Part shown: piece after piece, positions 1 through 11,015 of the stretch
Numbering within the stretch: the first letter of the stretch is position 1
Layout: each line of letters opens with the position of its first letter
Assembly (NCBI GenBank): GCA_048772705.1
Contig: JBLWGC010000173.1
Span: 1 to 64,000 of the forward strand
Source: Leidyana gryllorum EB-2025a
Taxonomy: Eukaryota; Apicomplexa
DNA: 64,000 nt
Direction: 5' to 3'
Translations under genes and position numbers: made by a program
Notes under the pieces: model-generated
Databases searched by the model: none
Seen by the model: only the letters and a program-made list of their open reading frames with translations
Told to the model about the DNA's origin: nothing

Positions 1-148
1 TTCCGGATCGGGAGCACTAAGCAGTCGAATGTCAGCAGCTGTGAGGTCCACACTACAGTGATGTAAGTGGTTGCCGAAAGGCAATAAAGTGCCTCAAAGT
101 ATGGTGTTGACGAGGCTCGAGACCTCAAAGCATTGAGTACGGCACCTG

Positions 149-472
149 ATGGCTCTACTCAGTCTCTGTGCCTACTACAAGACTTACAGGCAGACTCTCA
201 GTGTCGTCTGGCACATGGCGTTAAGATCTGCGTCCGAAAGTCAGCCGCGGACCACAGGCTTTGTCGTATCTTTGCATATATCGAGCGCGACGCGGTCCGC
301 ATCTCTGTGCCCCATGTCTCGCTTCGTAAAGTGCTCGTTGCCAAGTTCATGTCGGGAAATCCTGACGACATCCCCTCCGGCATCACTGCACAACATTGCT
401 TGGGCTGGTGCTCCAGGTCGCACACGAGTGTGTGCAGACAAGCTTGCCGGTCTCGGTGCTGACCAATGCTGA
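149..472 (+). CDS. Upstream ORF overlapping the F-box start (unit 1)
   Basis: A 107-aa ATG-started frame that ends with a TGA overlapping the F-box gene's ATG in the string ATGCTGA (466-472). The same ORF is kept open in unit 2 with four extra in-frame residues. It has no recognisable domain and is Ser/Arg/Cys-rich. It may be an upstream ORF that limits translation of the F-box gene, or just transcribed leader that stays open because the two units are recent copies. Coding status is unproven. Confidence 0.25.
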   Translation: MALLSLCAYYKTYRQTLSVVWHMALRSASESQPRTTGFVVSLHISSATRSASLCPMSRFVKCSLPSSCREILTTSPPASLHNIAWAGAPGRTRVCADKLAGLGADQC

Positions 473-2514
473 ACGACGACATCTGGACCCAAATTCTGGC
501 TTTCTTACCGCTATGGGAGCTGACAAAAGCGGCAGGAATCTCGAAACAGCTACACAGTATTCTTCACTCTGAGAACTCATTATTGGTTTCTCAACGCCTT
601 TCTCTTGCACCCTCACAGTGGGCCTGGGTTCAGCGCGCCTCTTGGTTTGAAGCGTGGCTTTGCCGATCGTGCCGTCACCTGGAGTCCTTGACCTGGAGAG
701 GACGCACATTCAAACGGCTGATATTCACTGATCTGCTACAAAAGATGTCCCAATGGGGATTGCCGAGATTAACGGAAGCGACCATAGGCACCGTTTTCGA
801 AAGTGGGGGGTCGTGGCAGACCCACACTTTCAGTTTCCCCAACCTGAAGTTTTTGGACATCTCAATGTCAGACCTTTCTGAAGGGTCGCTGCTTATCGAT
901 GCTCCGGAGTTGGAATGTTTAGTCGTCACAAGAAACCAACTTCCTTTCATTCGCCACGATTTGGCCGTGGAGCTCCATAGGGCTGTGGGTGACGGCGGCA
1001 ACGACCTGATTGTGTCGGTGACAAAGCCACACTTCAGGCATTGGGTGTTCAAAATTAACGACACCGCAGCCTCTGTGGCGAACGGGGGATGGCAGACATC
1101 GCCGAGTCTGGTGCAATATTTACCCGAGGCGCAGGATTGGGCGAGCGATCCAGTGGAGTTCCGAATCGGATTCACATACACGTGGCCAAAGTGCGCGAGG
1201 TGAGGCTTCCTGGAAGCGCTGACTTACATTTCATTCAGAGGGTCACAGAGGCTGTGGGAGTACCTCAGACGAGAATGGAGCGATCGGGAGCGCCATATGC
1301 ATCCGCTGTGTCGCACTTTCCTGCGGAATGAGCCGTTCGTGACAGATATCTATTCACAACGGCTTGTGAACGAGACTCAAGAAGATGGCACTGTGCTGCG
1401 GCGCGTCTACTCGAACCTCGGATGGTTTCGGTTGGCCCGAACAAAGGATTTGGATTCACCCCCTCTCCGGTGGAGCGCACTCCCACTGACCGAACCTCCC
1501 GCTGTGTACCCTCCTCCGTACTTTGGATCGATGAGTGACAACACACTTTATCTGAGCGCAGCCGGCATTAAACATCCAGTGGAGTGGTCAGAGGTGACAC
1601 GGGTTCTCTATGTCAGCAACAACTCCACTCCGACTCTGACTGAAAGCGTACTCGAAGCTCTGCCCCTTCAGAATTTGAAGCGTATCGAATTACCTCTGGA
1701 GGGATGGGCGCTCGTTGAAGGACTGTGTGAGAGCGCGACCCCCGCCCATTGGCCCCCCGACTGTGTCCGGGTGCTATGCCTTCACACCCAACGGGATGGC
1801 TCACCGGAAGCGATGCGACGTTTGATTGAAAGGTGTCAAATTCAATATGTCGGTGTCACCGGAGTGCCGTCGAACATCGCGAAGTTGACTGACTGGTTTT
1901 TGGTTGGGCACTCCATTTGGCGACGGAGAGGCGTTCGGGTCCGTTTCGGTCTCCAAGCTGCAGCTCTTTTGCACTATCCGTGGCCTAAGGTCCAATTGGA
2001 ACTCGTTTCGGGACTCTATACCGATGCCACTCTCGAGGCTGTGCTGAAATACATCGGGTGTTCTGCTGAAGAGATCGGTCTGTGTCTGAGGGCTCAGACT
2101 GCCGACCATCCAGAAGAATGGACACAGCTGCGAGAAAGAAGTGTCCACGCTAAGTCAACACTTCCCTCAAAAACTCATTACAACAGCGTTCCAAAGGCCT
2201 TTGTCAGTCAGTGGTACGCTGAAATGTTGGAAGGGACATTGCGAGAGGCTCAGAGCTCCGTCGGCGGAGTGTTCGACCACATCGCCTATTTTTGCACAGA
2301 CGATTGGTGGTTCGGGCGTGCGTTGTTGAATCAGCGCTACAGAGAATTAGAGTATTTGGACCTTCTGTTAAGCTTACCGGCTGTCTGTCCAGCGTCGCTG
2401 TACGAAGAGGTGTTCCCGCGAAGGGAGAAGAAATCCAGAGCTTCCAGATTACTGCCTGCGGGGCTTTTACATTGTGCGAGTCATCTGTGGTCAAAATGGA
2501 AACAAGCTTCTTGA
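466..2514 (+). CDS. F-box-like protein, copy 1
   Basis: Two exons, 466-1199 and 1239-2514, joined across a 39-base GT-AG intron give 669 aa. The N-terminus (residues about 2-35: LNDDIWTQILAFLPLWELTK, then a V/I-S-K-x-L segment) has the F-box pattern of an acidic start, I-L-x-F-L-P and a helix ending in S-K-x-L, which in known proteins binds Skp1 in SCF ubiquitin ligases. The rest, rich in Trp, Leu and charged residues, has no leucine-rich-repeat or WD pattern that I can see. Start is the first ATG of the frame; the ORF upstream overlaps it. Copy 2 is nearly identical. F-box assignment rests on about 40 residues, so substrate and role are unknown. Confidence 0.7.
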
Positions 2515-3131
2515 AGTTCCCCGGTCAACGGCTTTCTTTGCTTATCACTTCAGACAGAGTGAAAATCAGTGTCCCTGAGCTCTACGCTTGGACAAAATCA
2601 TGACCACTACTGCACGTGTAGTCAAATGTTGTGCAGATGAACACGAAGTAAGACTTCCGGATCGGGAGCACTGAGCAGTCGAATGTCAGCAGCTGTGAGG
2701 GCCACACTACAGTGATGTAAGTGGTTGCCGAAAGGCAATAAAGTGCCTTATAGTATGGTGTTGACGAGGCTCGAGACCTCAAGGCATTGAGTACGGCACT
2801 TGATGGCTCTGCTCAGTCTCTGTGGTCACTACAAGACTTACAGGCGAACTTTCAGTGTCGTCTGCTGTACACTGTGGCACATGGCGTTGAGATCTGCGTC
2901 CGAAAGTCAGCCGCGGACCACAGGGTTTGTTGTATCTTTGCATATATCGAGCGCGACGCGGTCAGCATCTCTGTGCCCCATGTCTCGCTTCGTAAAGTGC
3001 TCGTTGCCAAGTTCATGTCGGGAAATCCTGACGACATCCCCTCCGGCATCACTGCACAACATTGCTTGGGCTGGTGCTCCAGGTCGCACACGAGTGTGTG
3101 CAGACAAGCTTGCCGGTCTCGGTGCTGACCA
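2515..3131. other. Intergenic spacer between F-box copies
   Basis: Holds the 3' end of unit 1, including the imperfect inverted repeat CACTACTGCACGTGTAGT near 2605 (also near 5271), and the start of unit 2. The only ORF of note is the upstream ORF at 2803-3138. Confidence 0.7.
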
Positions 3132-3138
3132 ATGCTGA
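2803..3138 (+). CDS. Upstream ORF overlapping the F-box start (unit 2)
   Basis: Counterpart of the ORF at 149-472, 111 aa from its ATG, with the same ATGCTGA overlap with the F-box start. The 12-base insertion adds four codons without breaking the frame. It has the same unproven status. Confidence 0.25.
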   Translation: MALLSLCGHYKTYRRTFSVVCCTLWHMALRSASESQPRTTGFVVSLHISSATRSASLCPMSRFVKCSLPSSCREILTTSPPASLHNIAWAGAPGRTRVCADKLAGLGADQC

Positions 3139-5180
3139 ACGACGACATCTGGACCCAAATTCTGGCTTTCTTACCGCTATGGGAGCTGACAAAAGCGGCA
3201 GGAATCTCGAAACAGCTACACAGTATTCTTCACTCTGAGAACTCATTATTGGTTTCTCAACGCCTTTCTCTCAGAGCCTCACAGTGGGCCTGGGTTCAGC
3301 GCGCCTCTTGGTTTGAAGCGTGGCTTTGCCGATCGTGCCCTCACCTGGAGTCCTTGACCTGGACAGGACGCACATTCAAGCGACTGATATTCACTGATCT
3401 GCTACACAAGATGTCCCAATGGGGATTGCCGAGATTAACGGAAGCGACCATAGGCACCGTTTTCGAAAGTGGGGGGTCGTGGCAGACCCACACTTTCAGT
3501 TTCCCCAACCTGAAGTTTTTGGACATCTCAATGTCAGACCTCTCTGAAGGGTCGCTGCTTATCGATGCTCCGGAGTTGGAATGTTTAGTCGTCACAAGAA
3601 ACCAACTTCCTTTCATTCGCCACGATTTGGCGGTGGAGCTCTATAGGGCTGTGGGTGACGGCCGCAACGACCTGATTGTGTCGGTGACAAAGCCACACTT
3701 CAGGCATTGGGTGTTCAAACTTCACGACACCGCAGCCTCTGTGGCAAACGGGGGATGGCAGACATCGCCGTGTCTGGTGCAATATTTACCCGAGGCGCAG
3801 GATTGGGCGAGCGATCCAGTGGAGTTCCGAATCGGATTCACACACACGTGGCCAAAGTGCGCGAGGTGAGGCTTCCTGGAAGCACTGACTTACATTTCAT
3901 TCAGAGGGTCACAGAGGCTGTGGGAGTACCTCAGACGAGAATGGAGCGATCGGGAGCGCCATATGCATCCGCTGTGTCGCACTTTCCTGCGGAATGAGCC
4001 GTTCGTGATGAGAATATATTCACAACGGCTTGTGAACGAGACTCAAGAAGATGGCACTGTGCTGCGGCGCGTCTACTCGAACCTCGGATGGTTTCGGTTG
4101 GCCCGAACAAAGGATCTGGATTCACCCCCTCTCCGGTGGAGCGCACTCCCACTGACCGAACCTCCCGCTGTGTACCCTCCTCCGTACTTTGGATTGACGA
4201 GTGACAACACACTTTATCTGAGCGCAACCGACATTAAACATCCAGTGGAGTGGTCAGAGGTGACACGGGTTCTCTATGTCAACAACAACTCCACTCCGAC
4301 TCTGAGTGAAAGCGTACTCGAAGCTGTGCCCCTTCAGAATCTGAAGCGTATCGAATTACCTCTGGAGGGATGGGCGCTCGTTGAAGGACTGTGTGAGAGC
4401 GCGACCCCCGCCCATTGGCCCCCCGACTGTGTCCGGGTGCTATGCCTTCACACCCAACGGGATGGCTCACCGGAAGCGATGCGACGTTTGATTGAAAAGT
4501 GTCAAATTCAATATGTCGGTGTCACCGGAGTGCCGTCGAACATCGCGAAGTTGACTGACTGGTTTTTGGTTGGGCACTCCATTTGGCGACGGAGAGGCGT
4601 TCGGGTCCGTTTCGGTCTCCAAGCTGCAGCCCTTTTGCACTATCCGTGGCCTAAGGTCCAATTGGAACTCGTTTCGGGACTCTATACCGATGCCACTCTC
4701 GAGGCTGTGCTGAAATACATCGGGTGTTCTGCTGAAGAGATCGGTCTGTGTCTGAGGGCTCAGACTGCCGACCATCCAGAACAATGGACAGAGCTGCGAG
4801 AAAGAAGTGTCCACGCTGAGTCAACACTTCCCTCGAACACTCATTACTACAGCGTTCCAAAGGCCTTTGTCAGTCAGTGGTACGCTGAAATGTTGGAAGG
4901 GACATTGCGAGAGGCTCAGACCTCCGTCGGCGGAGTGTTCGACTTTATCGCCCATTTTTACACAGACGATTGGTGGTTCGGGCGTGCTTTGTTGAATCAG
5001 CGCTACAGAGAATTAGAGTATTTGGACCTTCTGTTAAGCTTACCGGCTGTCTGTCCCGCGTCGCTGTACGAAGAGGTGTTCCCGCGAAGGGAGAAGAAAT
5101 CCAGAACTTCAAGATTACTGCCTGCGGGGCTTTTACATTGTGCGAGTCATCTGTGGTCAAAATGGAAACAACCTTCTTGA
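3132..5180 (+). CDS. F-box-like protein, copy 2
   Basis: Exons 3132-3865 and 3905-5180, 669 aa, same 39-base intron as copy 1. The proteins differ by scattered substitutions only, with no frameshift, which suggests that both copies have stayed coding since a recent duplication. The N-terminal F-box-like segment is unchanged. The C-terminus ends in WSKWKQPS against WSKWKQAS in copy 1. Confidence 0.7.
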
Positions 5181-5320
5181 AGTTCCCCGGTCAACGGCTT
5201 TCTTTGCTGATCACTTCAGACAGAGTGAAAATCAGTCTCGATGAGCTCTACGGTTAGATAAAAATACGACCACTACTGCACGTGTAGTCAAATGTTGTGC
5301 AGATGAACACGAAGTAAGAC

Positions 5321-5605
5321 TTCCGGATCGGGAGCACTGAGCAGTCGAATGTCAGCAGCTGTGAGGTCCACACCACAGTGATGTAAGTGGTTGCTGAAAG
5401 TCAATAAAGTGCCTTATAGTATGGTGTTGACGAGGTTCGAGACCTCAAAGCATTGCGTACGGCACTTGATGTCTATTCTCGATCTCTGTGCTTACTACAC
5501 GACTTACAGGCGGACTCTCAGTGTCGTCTGCTCATAGCGTTCCATTCCGCGTCCGAAAGCCATTCGCGGAGCACAGGGTTTGTCGTATTTTTGCATATAT
5601 CGAGC
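5321..5605 (+). repeat. Truncated third repeat unit
   Basis: Sequence matches the first part of units 1 and 2 (upstream region and the beginning of the upstream ORF) up to about CATATATCGAGC at 5605, then diverges abruptly. The F-box coding part is absent. This is the right edge of the array. Confidence 0.9.
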
Positions 5606-6099
5606 ACCACTGATCCCGGCGGGACATTACAGCTTTGGCTACCTGGTCGAGCAGGCAGGCGCACGGAGGGTGCGCGGTCCTCAGTTCGGTGACGATTCCA
5701 ATACAATGAGAGTGGCGTGTGTCAGCCTCTACCGACTCTGAAGGGCGTGACGGTGTCGGGTCGTCTCCACTGCCACATATCGTAGATATGCTTAACTTCA
5801 TCCGACCCCCCTCGATTGCGCTTTCCGAACTCCGCTGCAGGACACCGTCAACCCGCACAATCAGATCATTCGCGTTGTGCTGGAGTCCGTCGGCCGACGA
5901 GAGATCGAGTTTTAGGCCGCCAGGGAGACGGAGGAGTCGCGACAGCGGTTTCCGAAAGCAGTCTGAAAGGACGCGCTTCTGGCGTCAGGAGCAGACCCGC
6001 CCGCAAGCGTCTCCCCGATGCACAAAGCAACGCGAGTGAGACTCGGTGAGGCAGTTTGCCAAAGACGGCCGGTCACCTACTTGTGCCGACACCCCGAAG
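5606..6099. other. Unassigned sequence right of the F-box array
   Basis: Only short overlapping frames without recognisable motifs. I see no gene that I can support. Confidence 0.5.
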
Positions 6100-6805
6100 T
6101 CAGAAGGAAGTGGCCAGTCGGGAGCTGAGAGCATTCATAGTCGTGTGCGTCCAACATTTGTGGTAACAGTATGAGGGGACGAAGTTGTTCAACGTCACTC
6201 CTTCACATTCAATTTGTACATCCATCCAATATCTGGAGGCATTGTTGTGATCATTGGCATTAAATACGACTGGATTTGCAGTCGTAAATTTAATTTTATG
6301 CATCATTAGTTGCTGTACCAGTTCGACGGCCTTGGGCGTCCACTTCCGCAGTGGCCGCACCAATGATGCGCGCCGCTGTTACCTGTTCCGCGCCATTTGG
6401 GTTTTCAGCGGCCTGCCTCGCGTTGCGCACCATATCCCGACCGCAGATTTCTAGGCGCCTAAGCAGGTCTTCGAATTCATCTTGGGCTGGGTTTTGTTGC
6501 GTACACTTCTTCAGCAACCACTTCACCGAGTTAAAGAAGATGAAACGTACGTTATTAGAGCTGTTACCAATCAGATCAACCCGAACTTACAACTGGCCCA
6601 TCGCCGCGCTCAGGGCTGTCTGCGCGAGCATCGCCCACCAACTGTCGGCCGCCACCCCTCTCGACAGGGCTGGGCTGTGCTGACGGATATACCAGATCAA
6701 GCATCCCAGCAGGGCAAAGTACGACGCTCCCTCGATGACAAGTACGACGAGCGTCGTCCGATTCTCCCGCCATAGATCTTTGAGTGCTTGGGAACAGTTG
6801 CACAT
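6100..6805 (-). CDS. Small predicted membrane protein, three exons
   Basis: Exons (minus) 6805-6591, 6560-6319 and 6269-6100 join across introns of 30 and 49 bases into 208 aa; the total of 627 coding bases is in frame. The N-terminus is Cys-containing (MCNCSQALKDLW), then one hydrophobic helix at about residues 19-41 (TTLVVLVIEGASYFALLGCL), then an amphipathic segment and a charged helix (DEFEDLLRRLE). It is not a family that I recognise. A single-pass or monotopic membrane protein of an organelle would fit. The 30-base intron is very short and should be verified. Confidence 0.5.
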
Positions 6806-8545
6806 GGCTGGCGGCAGTTGGCGTTATTGACGGTCTTTTCACTGAGGTTTTTTGACTACGAGCTTCAATTGGGTGAAGAGTCCTGCCCTCTCGCCGTCTC
6901 GGCATCGGTGATCAGATTTCAGGCGGGTGCTTTTTTACCTGGCTGAATGCTCTTTGTCGTGGCTGTCGGAAGTGTGGTGTCTATCGTCTCGCTGGTGCAC
7001 ACGGGCGAGGGGGAGAGCTTACGGAAGCTTTCGAACAATTGACAGATAGACCTATTGGTTCGTTATTGAGCACAAAGGCTAATCTCGCCCGGTTGACACA
7101 ACATTCCGATACCAATAAAGTTCAATCGCAGACGACAGACCTATCGTTCCACCGTGTTTCCGACTATCGGAGCAGATTCCGTTTCAGACTCTGATATCCG
7201 CCGCCATTTTGCCTCTTCTACCATCATGTTGCACTATTCTGTCGGGGGGCGGACAAGGCAGCCGATGGCCGGAAGGGCTAAAGCACAAAAATGGCTTGAT
7301 CGTCTCTTTGAGCTCACACAGTGATGTGGTGACAGTGACGAAGTTAAAAGACGACACCTCGTCTCTGTGACCACAAAGTCGGTCCCCTTCACGAGGCGAT
7401 AGACCCCCGAACTTGTTGTGTACTATATATGTTGGAGCCACACCAGACAGAAACAGGCAGGAATCGCCACTGCCCAGTTCCACATCGGCTTCAAAGACCA
7501 ATCACGATAGCCGTGATGATAGTGACGACACCAACACTCTTCTAATTCCCGCCCATCCTTGCGTCACCTCAACCAGTGTCGGGCCCTGCAACGGACCGTG
7601 GTACCTTAATTGTACTTAGTCTGCTGCCTCTGCCGCAATCCGAATGTCTTCCCAGCAGGAAGGAATTTGGAGTGGTGAAGCCGAGCATAAAGTTGAAGAA
7701 TGCCAGGCGGCTTGACGGCAACTCTCAGCAGGAGGTATGTGATATGTGCTTTGCCAATGCCCCAGATCGGCAATGCTTCCGTTCCAATCAATAGCCTCCT
7801 TAGCTTACCTCCAGCTGTAGCATAGTCTCTCGGCGGATTTGTGCATGTGTTCGCCCGCGTGTGTGTGGATGGGAGACACGACCTCGGGATTGAACTGTAC
7901 TCCAACAGATTCCGAGAAGAACTGTGTGCGGGATCGAGTTTGAATGAGGTGGCTACATGACGATTGCCTCGATTTATGGCTAGTCGGTCTGGTGGCAAGC
8001 TATATTCTTACTGGCAGCGAGAAGTCGGTTCTGTTGTGTTACTGATTCTGAGCCGACTTCGGGAGAGTGACACAGTCTACAAGCGTATTTGGGGAAGTTG
8101 TGGTGATTTCTTTTCCAGCTACCGTGTTATGTTCTCAGTTACTCAGTCAGACGCAACGAGTACAGACTCAGCGAACCTGGTCATATTAGTCAGCTGCATT
8201 GAACCTAAGTATGATCTTTATCGCCACAGATCGGCACTTGACGGTGAGGCGTCCAGGCGACATGACGAGCGCAGAGGAACCCGACCGTGCGTAAACTGTT
8301 TTTCGTAGACCATAAACGATATAGCTGGACTGACTAACGCCGTTTCACCTCATTCCCCTCAATGGGATCTTACATCTCAGTATCGGGAGTGTGTCACCCT
8401 CGCGAGACATGTGACCGTGACGAGTCTCGTGTATCTATCTGATCGGGTGCCGCGCGCAGGTCATGGGAGGGGTAGACACACCTGAAAAGACCACCTAGTA
8501 TAGCCTGGCCAATGCCACACCACACATTTGACAAATTTTAACTTA
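6806..8545. other. Unresolved 1.7-kb gap before RBBP4
   Basis: Contains several short frames on both strands (for example minus 7998-7606 and 7501-7184) but none with a recognisable domain or a convincing splice chain. It may hold promoter sequence for the flanking genes and exon fragments that I could not join. Confidence 0.4.
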
Positions 8546-10237
8546 ATGATAACGTCGGCCGAGACTACAGCCCAAGAAGCTGCCAATTGGCAGGAGAACT
8601 CCTCCCTGTTGTATGACTTTTTGACTGTATATAATCTGGAGTGGCCAGCGCTCTCACTCCAGTGGCTGCCAGACATAGACTCGGATGACCGACATGCGCG
8701 ATTCCTTCTGGGTACTCACGCCGCAACGCCTGCCGACAATTATGTTTATATTCTCGATATGGAGATGCCGGATGAAGAGGTTATTTCAATGGAACATCGA
8801 AGATTCGATAAACACGTGAGACTCCCTTTCTTGTTGAAAAACGGGACCTCACTCGTGGACAGATAGATAGAAGCGGTTTCGCGTATGGGGATTCGGGCAG
8901 CCGCAAGTTCAAACTGGCGATGAAGATCCATATGCCCTTCGGCGAGATCCATCGGTGAGCAGTCGCGCGGTCTCGAGAAAGAGGCTCAGAGAGACACATA
9001 CATATTGACGACGGACTCTCTCTTTCTGTGTAGAGCTCGAGAGTCACCTATAGAGAACAATCCTTTGGGTGCCGCCATAACCGCGGATGGAAGTGTGATT
9101 TGCTATCGGACCGATACTGAGAGAGAGGCACCAGCCGTTGGGAAGGAACTGCGAAAGCACGAAGGATGGGATCGCATTATCGCCAAGTTGGATGGCCACC
9201 GTCTCAGCGGTTGGGGTCTGGCGTGGTCTCCGTTTGAACGCAGTCAATTGGTCACAGCCGCGGACGATGCGAGTATCTGCACGTGGGACGTCAATCGCAC
9301 TCCAAAGCCCAGTGAAAAGATGGGACCCGGAGACCTACGTGTGATGGCTCCAGTCAGAAGATTCACCGAGGGCCATTCTGCCGCTCCTCAGGTCGTCATT
9401 GGCAGTCGGGATCACCCCGGGGTTTTTATCAGTGGTGGAGACGATGGGAAGATTCTGGTTTGGGATACTCGGATCTCTGACAATGAGAAAGCCTACTTTC
9501 CAGCCTGTAAAAGCACCGAGGACCAGTCGTTCAATGCGCTCTCTCAGAATCCCCACCGCCCATGGCTCCTGGCCAGCGGTGGAGTCGATCACGACGTCAG
9601 TCTCTGGGATATCCGCACGTGTTCCACAGCCGTTGCCAAACTCAGTGGCCATTCTGACATGGTGAGATTGCGTTTGTCTGTGTCTCGGTGTGTGTGTGTG
9701 TGTGTGTGTGGCGATTCATTTTGTCGATAATGCTCATCACCAATGCTCGCTCTCTCCTCGCAGATCAACAGCGTTTCGTTCTGTAATAGCACTGAGCACT
9801 TTTTGGCTTCGGGTGGAGCCGACCGGCGTGTGAACCTGTGGGATCTGCGTGACATTGGCGCTGAGCAGTGTCAGGAGGCCGCTGCCGACGGAGCGCCTGA
9901 ACTATTGGTGAGAGAGAATTTCTGGCTGTTATATCTTTTGGCTTGAACAGTTCTCGCATGGAGGCCATCCAGCAGCAATTCAAGATTTGGATTGGAGTGA
10001 CAAGTCTTTGGTAAGGCATCTCGGTGTGTGGATCGGAGGTTCAAATGTCGATATTTTAAGATGATCGCAAGTGTCTGTGATGCTAATCAGCTTCAAGTGT
10101 GGGCTATGGTGAGGATTAGTTGGTGTTGTGTGTCATTTGGTTCATGAAATTAGGATCGGTCTGTCTTCCTGAGGGAGGACACTGACCAGGCCTCTGACGA
10201 TGAATCCTATCGTTTTGACACTTTTCCAGTTGAGTAG
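8546..10237 (+). CDS. RBBP4/RBBP7-like WD40 histone chaperone
   Basis: Seven exons: 8546-8815, 8863-8954, 9034-9661, 9764-9907, 9951-10010, 10061-10108 and 10154-10237, giving 441 aa. The N-terminal helix and following strand ([11 protein letters not shown], then [13 protein letters not shown]) are the family signature, and WD repeats follow ([15 protein letters not shown], [16 protein letters not shown]). The segment [17 protein letters not shown] followed by [16 protein letters not shown] matches the characteristic acidic loop and last repeats of Rbbp4/p55/Msi1. These proteins bind histone H4 and serve in CAF-1, NuRD/Sin3 and PRC2. The C-terminus is acidic and ends in FDTFPVE. The first in-frame ATG was chosen. 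A (TG)n run lies in intron 3. Confidence 0.93.
9691..9711 (+). repeat. (TG)n microsatellite in intron 3 of the WD40 gene
   Basis: Uninterrupted GT run shortly after the 5' splice site at 9662. Confidence 0.9.
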
Positions 10238-10260
10238 TGGAAATTGATAAATGAGTGGGA

Positions 10261-10893
10261 ATGTATTATGAGTTGAGTGAGGAGGGTGGGAGTATTATTC
10301 GGAGCGACAGCAACAACTCCATTGTATACGACGAGACCAACAGATCGGCCGATGATCAAGAGGAAAATGGCCAGGCGCCATCAGAGGACGACGAAGCAGA
10401 AGAGGAAGAAGAGTGGCGTTCATCGAGCTTCGACTCTGTGACCCTCAGCGCCGCCACGGCCGACGCACCCGACAACGAGGATAATGAACAGCACGGAGAA
10501 GACACGGGCGCCGACGAAGACGACGACCCGTGGCAGCCGCGACCATTCCCGAAACGCACCCAGAGTCTGATGGTCAGAAGGCCCACCAGCACTGATGAAG
10601 ACTGGGAAGAAGACGCAACATTCGCACGCCGGTGGCGTCATAACAGTATTTTGGTTCTTCCGACTTCCTCGTTGAAGTCTCCGAGATCTGGCGGAGGAGG
10701 CGGTCCCACTACGGCTCGCAGCCAGCCCGATCTCTTTACACCCTATAGGAGGCGACGGAAAAACAGGTTTCGGTCTCTGCTTAATTGGATGGTCACTCAA
10801 TGGAAACGAATGTTCAGACGGCGTCGTCGGCGGCGGAAAGGAAAGCGTGTGACGACTTTTGACGATGCATTCGTTCAGACAGCCTCTTTTTAG
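10261..10893 (+). CDS. Unknown acidic/basic 210-aa protein
   Basis: Single exon from ATG 10261, only 23 bases after the WD40 stop codon. Residues about 30-110 are strongly acidic (runs of E/D and Ser), and the C-terminal 50 residues are strongly basic (RRRRRRRK run after a W-x-x-x-x-W helix). I recognise no domain. The charge split suggests a nucleic-acid or chromatin-associated protein, but that is inference only. Proximity to the chaperone gene suggests shared transcription. Confidence 0.6.
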   Translation: MYYELSEEGGSIIRSDSNNSIVYDETNRSADDQEENGQAPSEDDEAEEEEEWRSSSFDSVTLSAATADAPDNEDNEQHGEDTGADEDDDPWQPRPFPKRTQSLMVRRPTSTDEDWEEDATFARRWRHNSILVLPTSSLKSPRSGGGGGPTTARSQPDLFTPYRRRRKNRFRSLLNWMVTQWKRMFRRRRRRRKGKRVTTFDDAFVQTASF

Positions 10894-11015
10894 TACATCT
10901 TGACGCCTTGACAAAAAACTTGACATCTTCTTAACCCTTGCTGATTGAAGCGTCTCTGTGTCGCCCTCTAATTTCGTGCGGTGTTGTTGCCACATTTTCA
11001 ATACTTAGATAGCCA

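Larger units (their letters stand above)
1..2654 (+). repeat. Tandem 2.65-kb repeat, unit 1
   Basis: The block starting TTCCGGATCGGGAGCACT recurs at 2655 and 5321. Unit 1 and unit 2 are near-identical over their whole length and each carries one complete F-box-like gene plus about 460 bases of upstream sequence. Unit 2 is 12 bases longer because of an insertion near 2865. The window begins at the position equivalent to the other unit starts, so the array may extend further left. Confidence 0.95.
2655..5320 (+). repeat. Tandem 2.65-kb repeat, unit 2
   Basis: Second complete copy of the unit at 1-2654. It differs by scattered substitutions and by a 12-base insertion around 2865-2876 (TGTACACTGTGG region). 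Both exons, the intron and the upstream ORF are conserved. Confidence 0.95.

Noticed and set aside
7184-7998. Minus frames between the small membrane gene and the WD40 gene
   Set aside because: One short hydrophobic stretch is visible in a third frame, but no consistent spliced model could be made.
8811-8820. CACGTG at 8813 as a regulatory site
   Set aside because: It is a coincidence of an exon end (AAACAC) and donor GTGAG.
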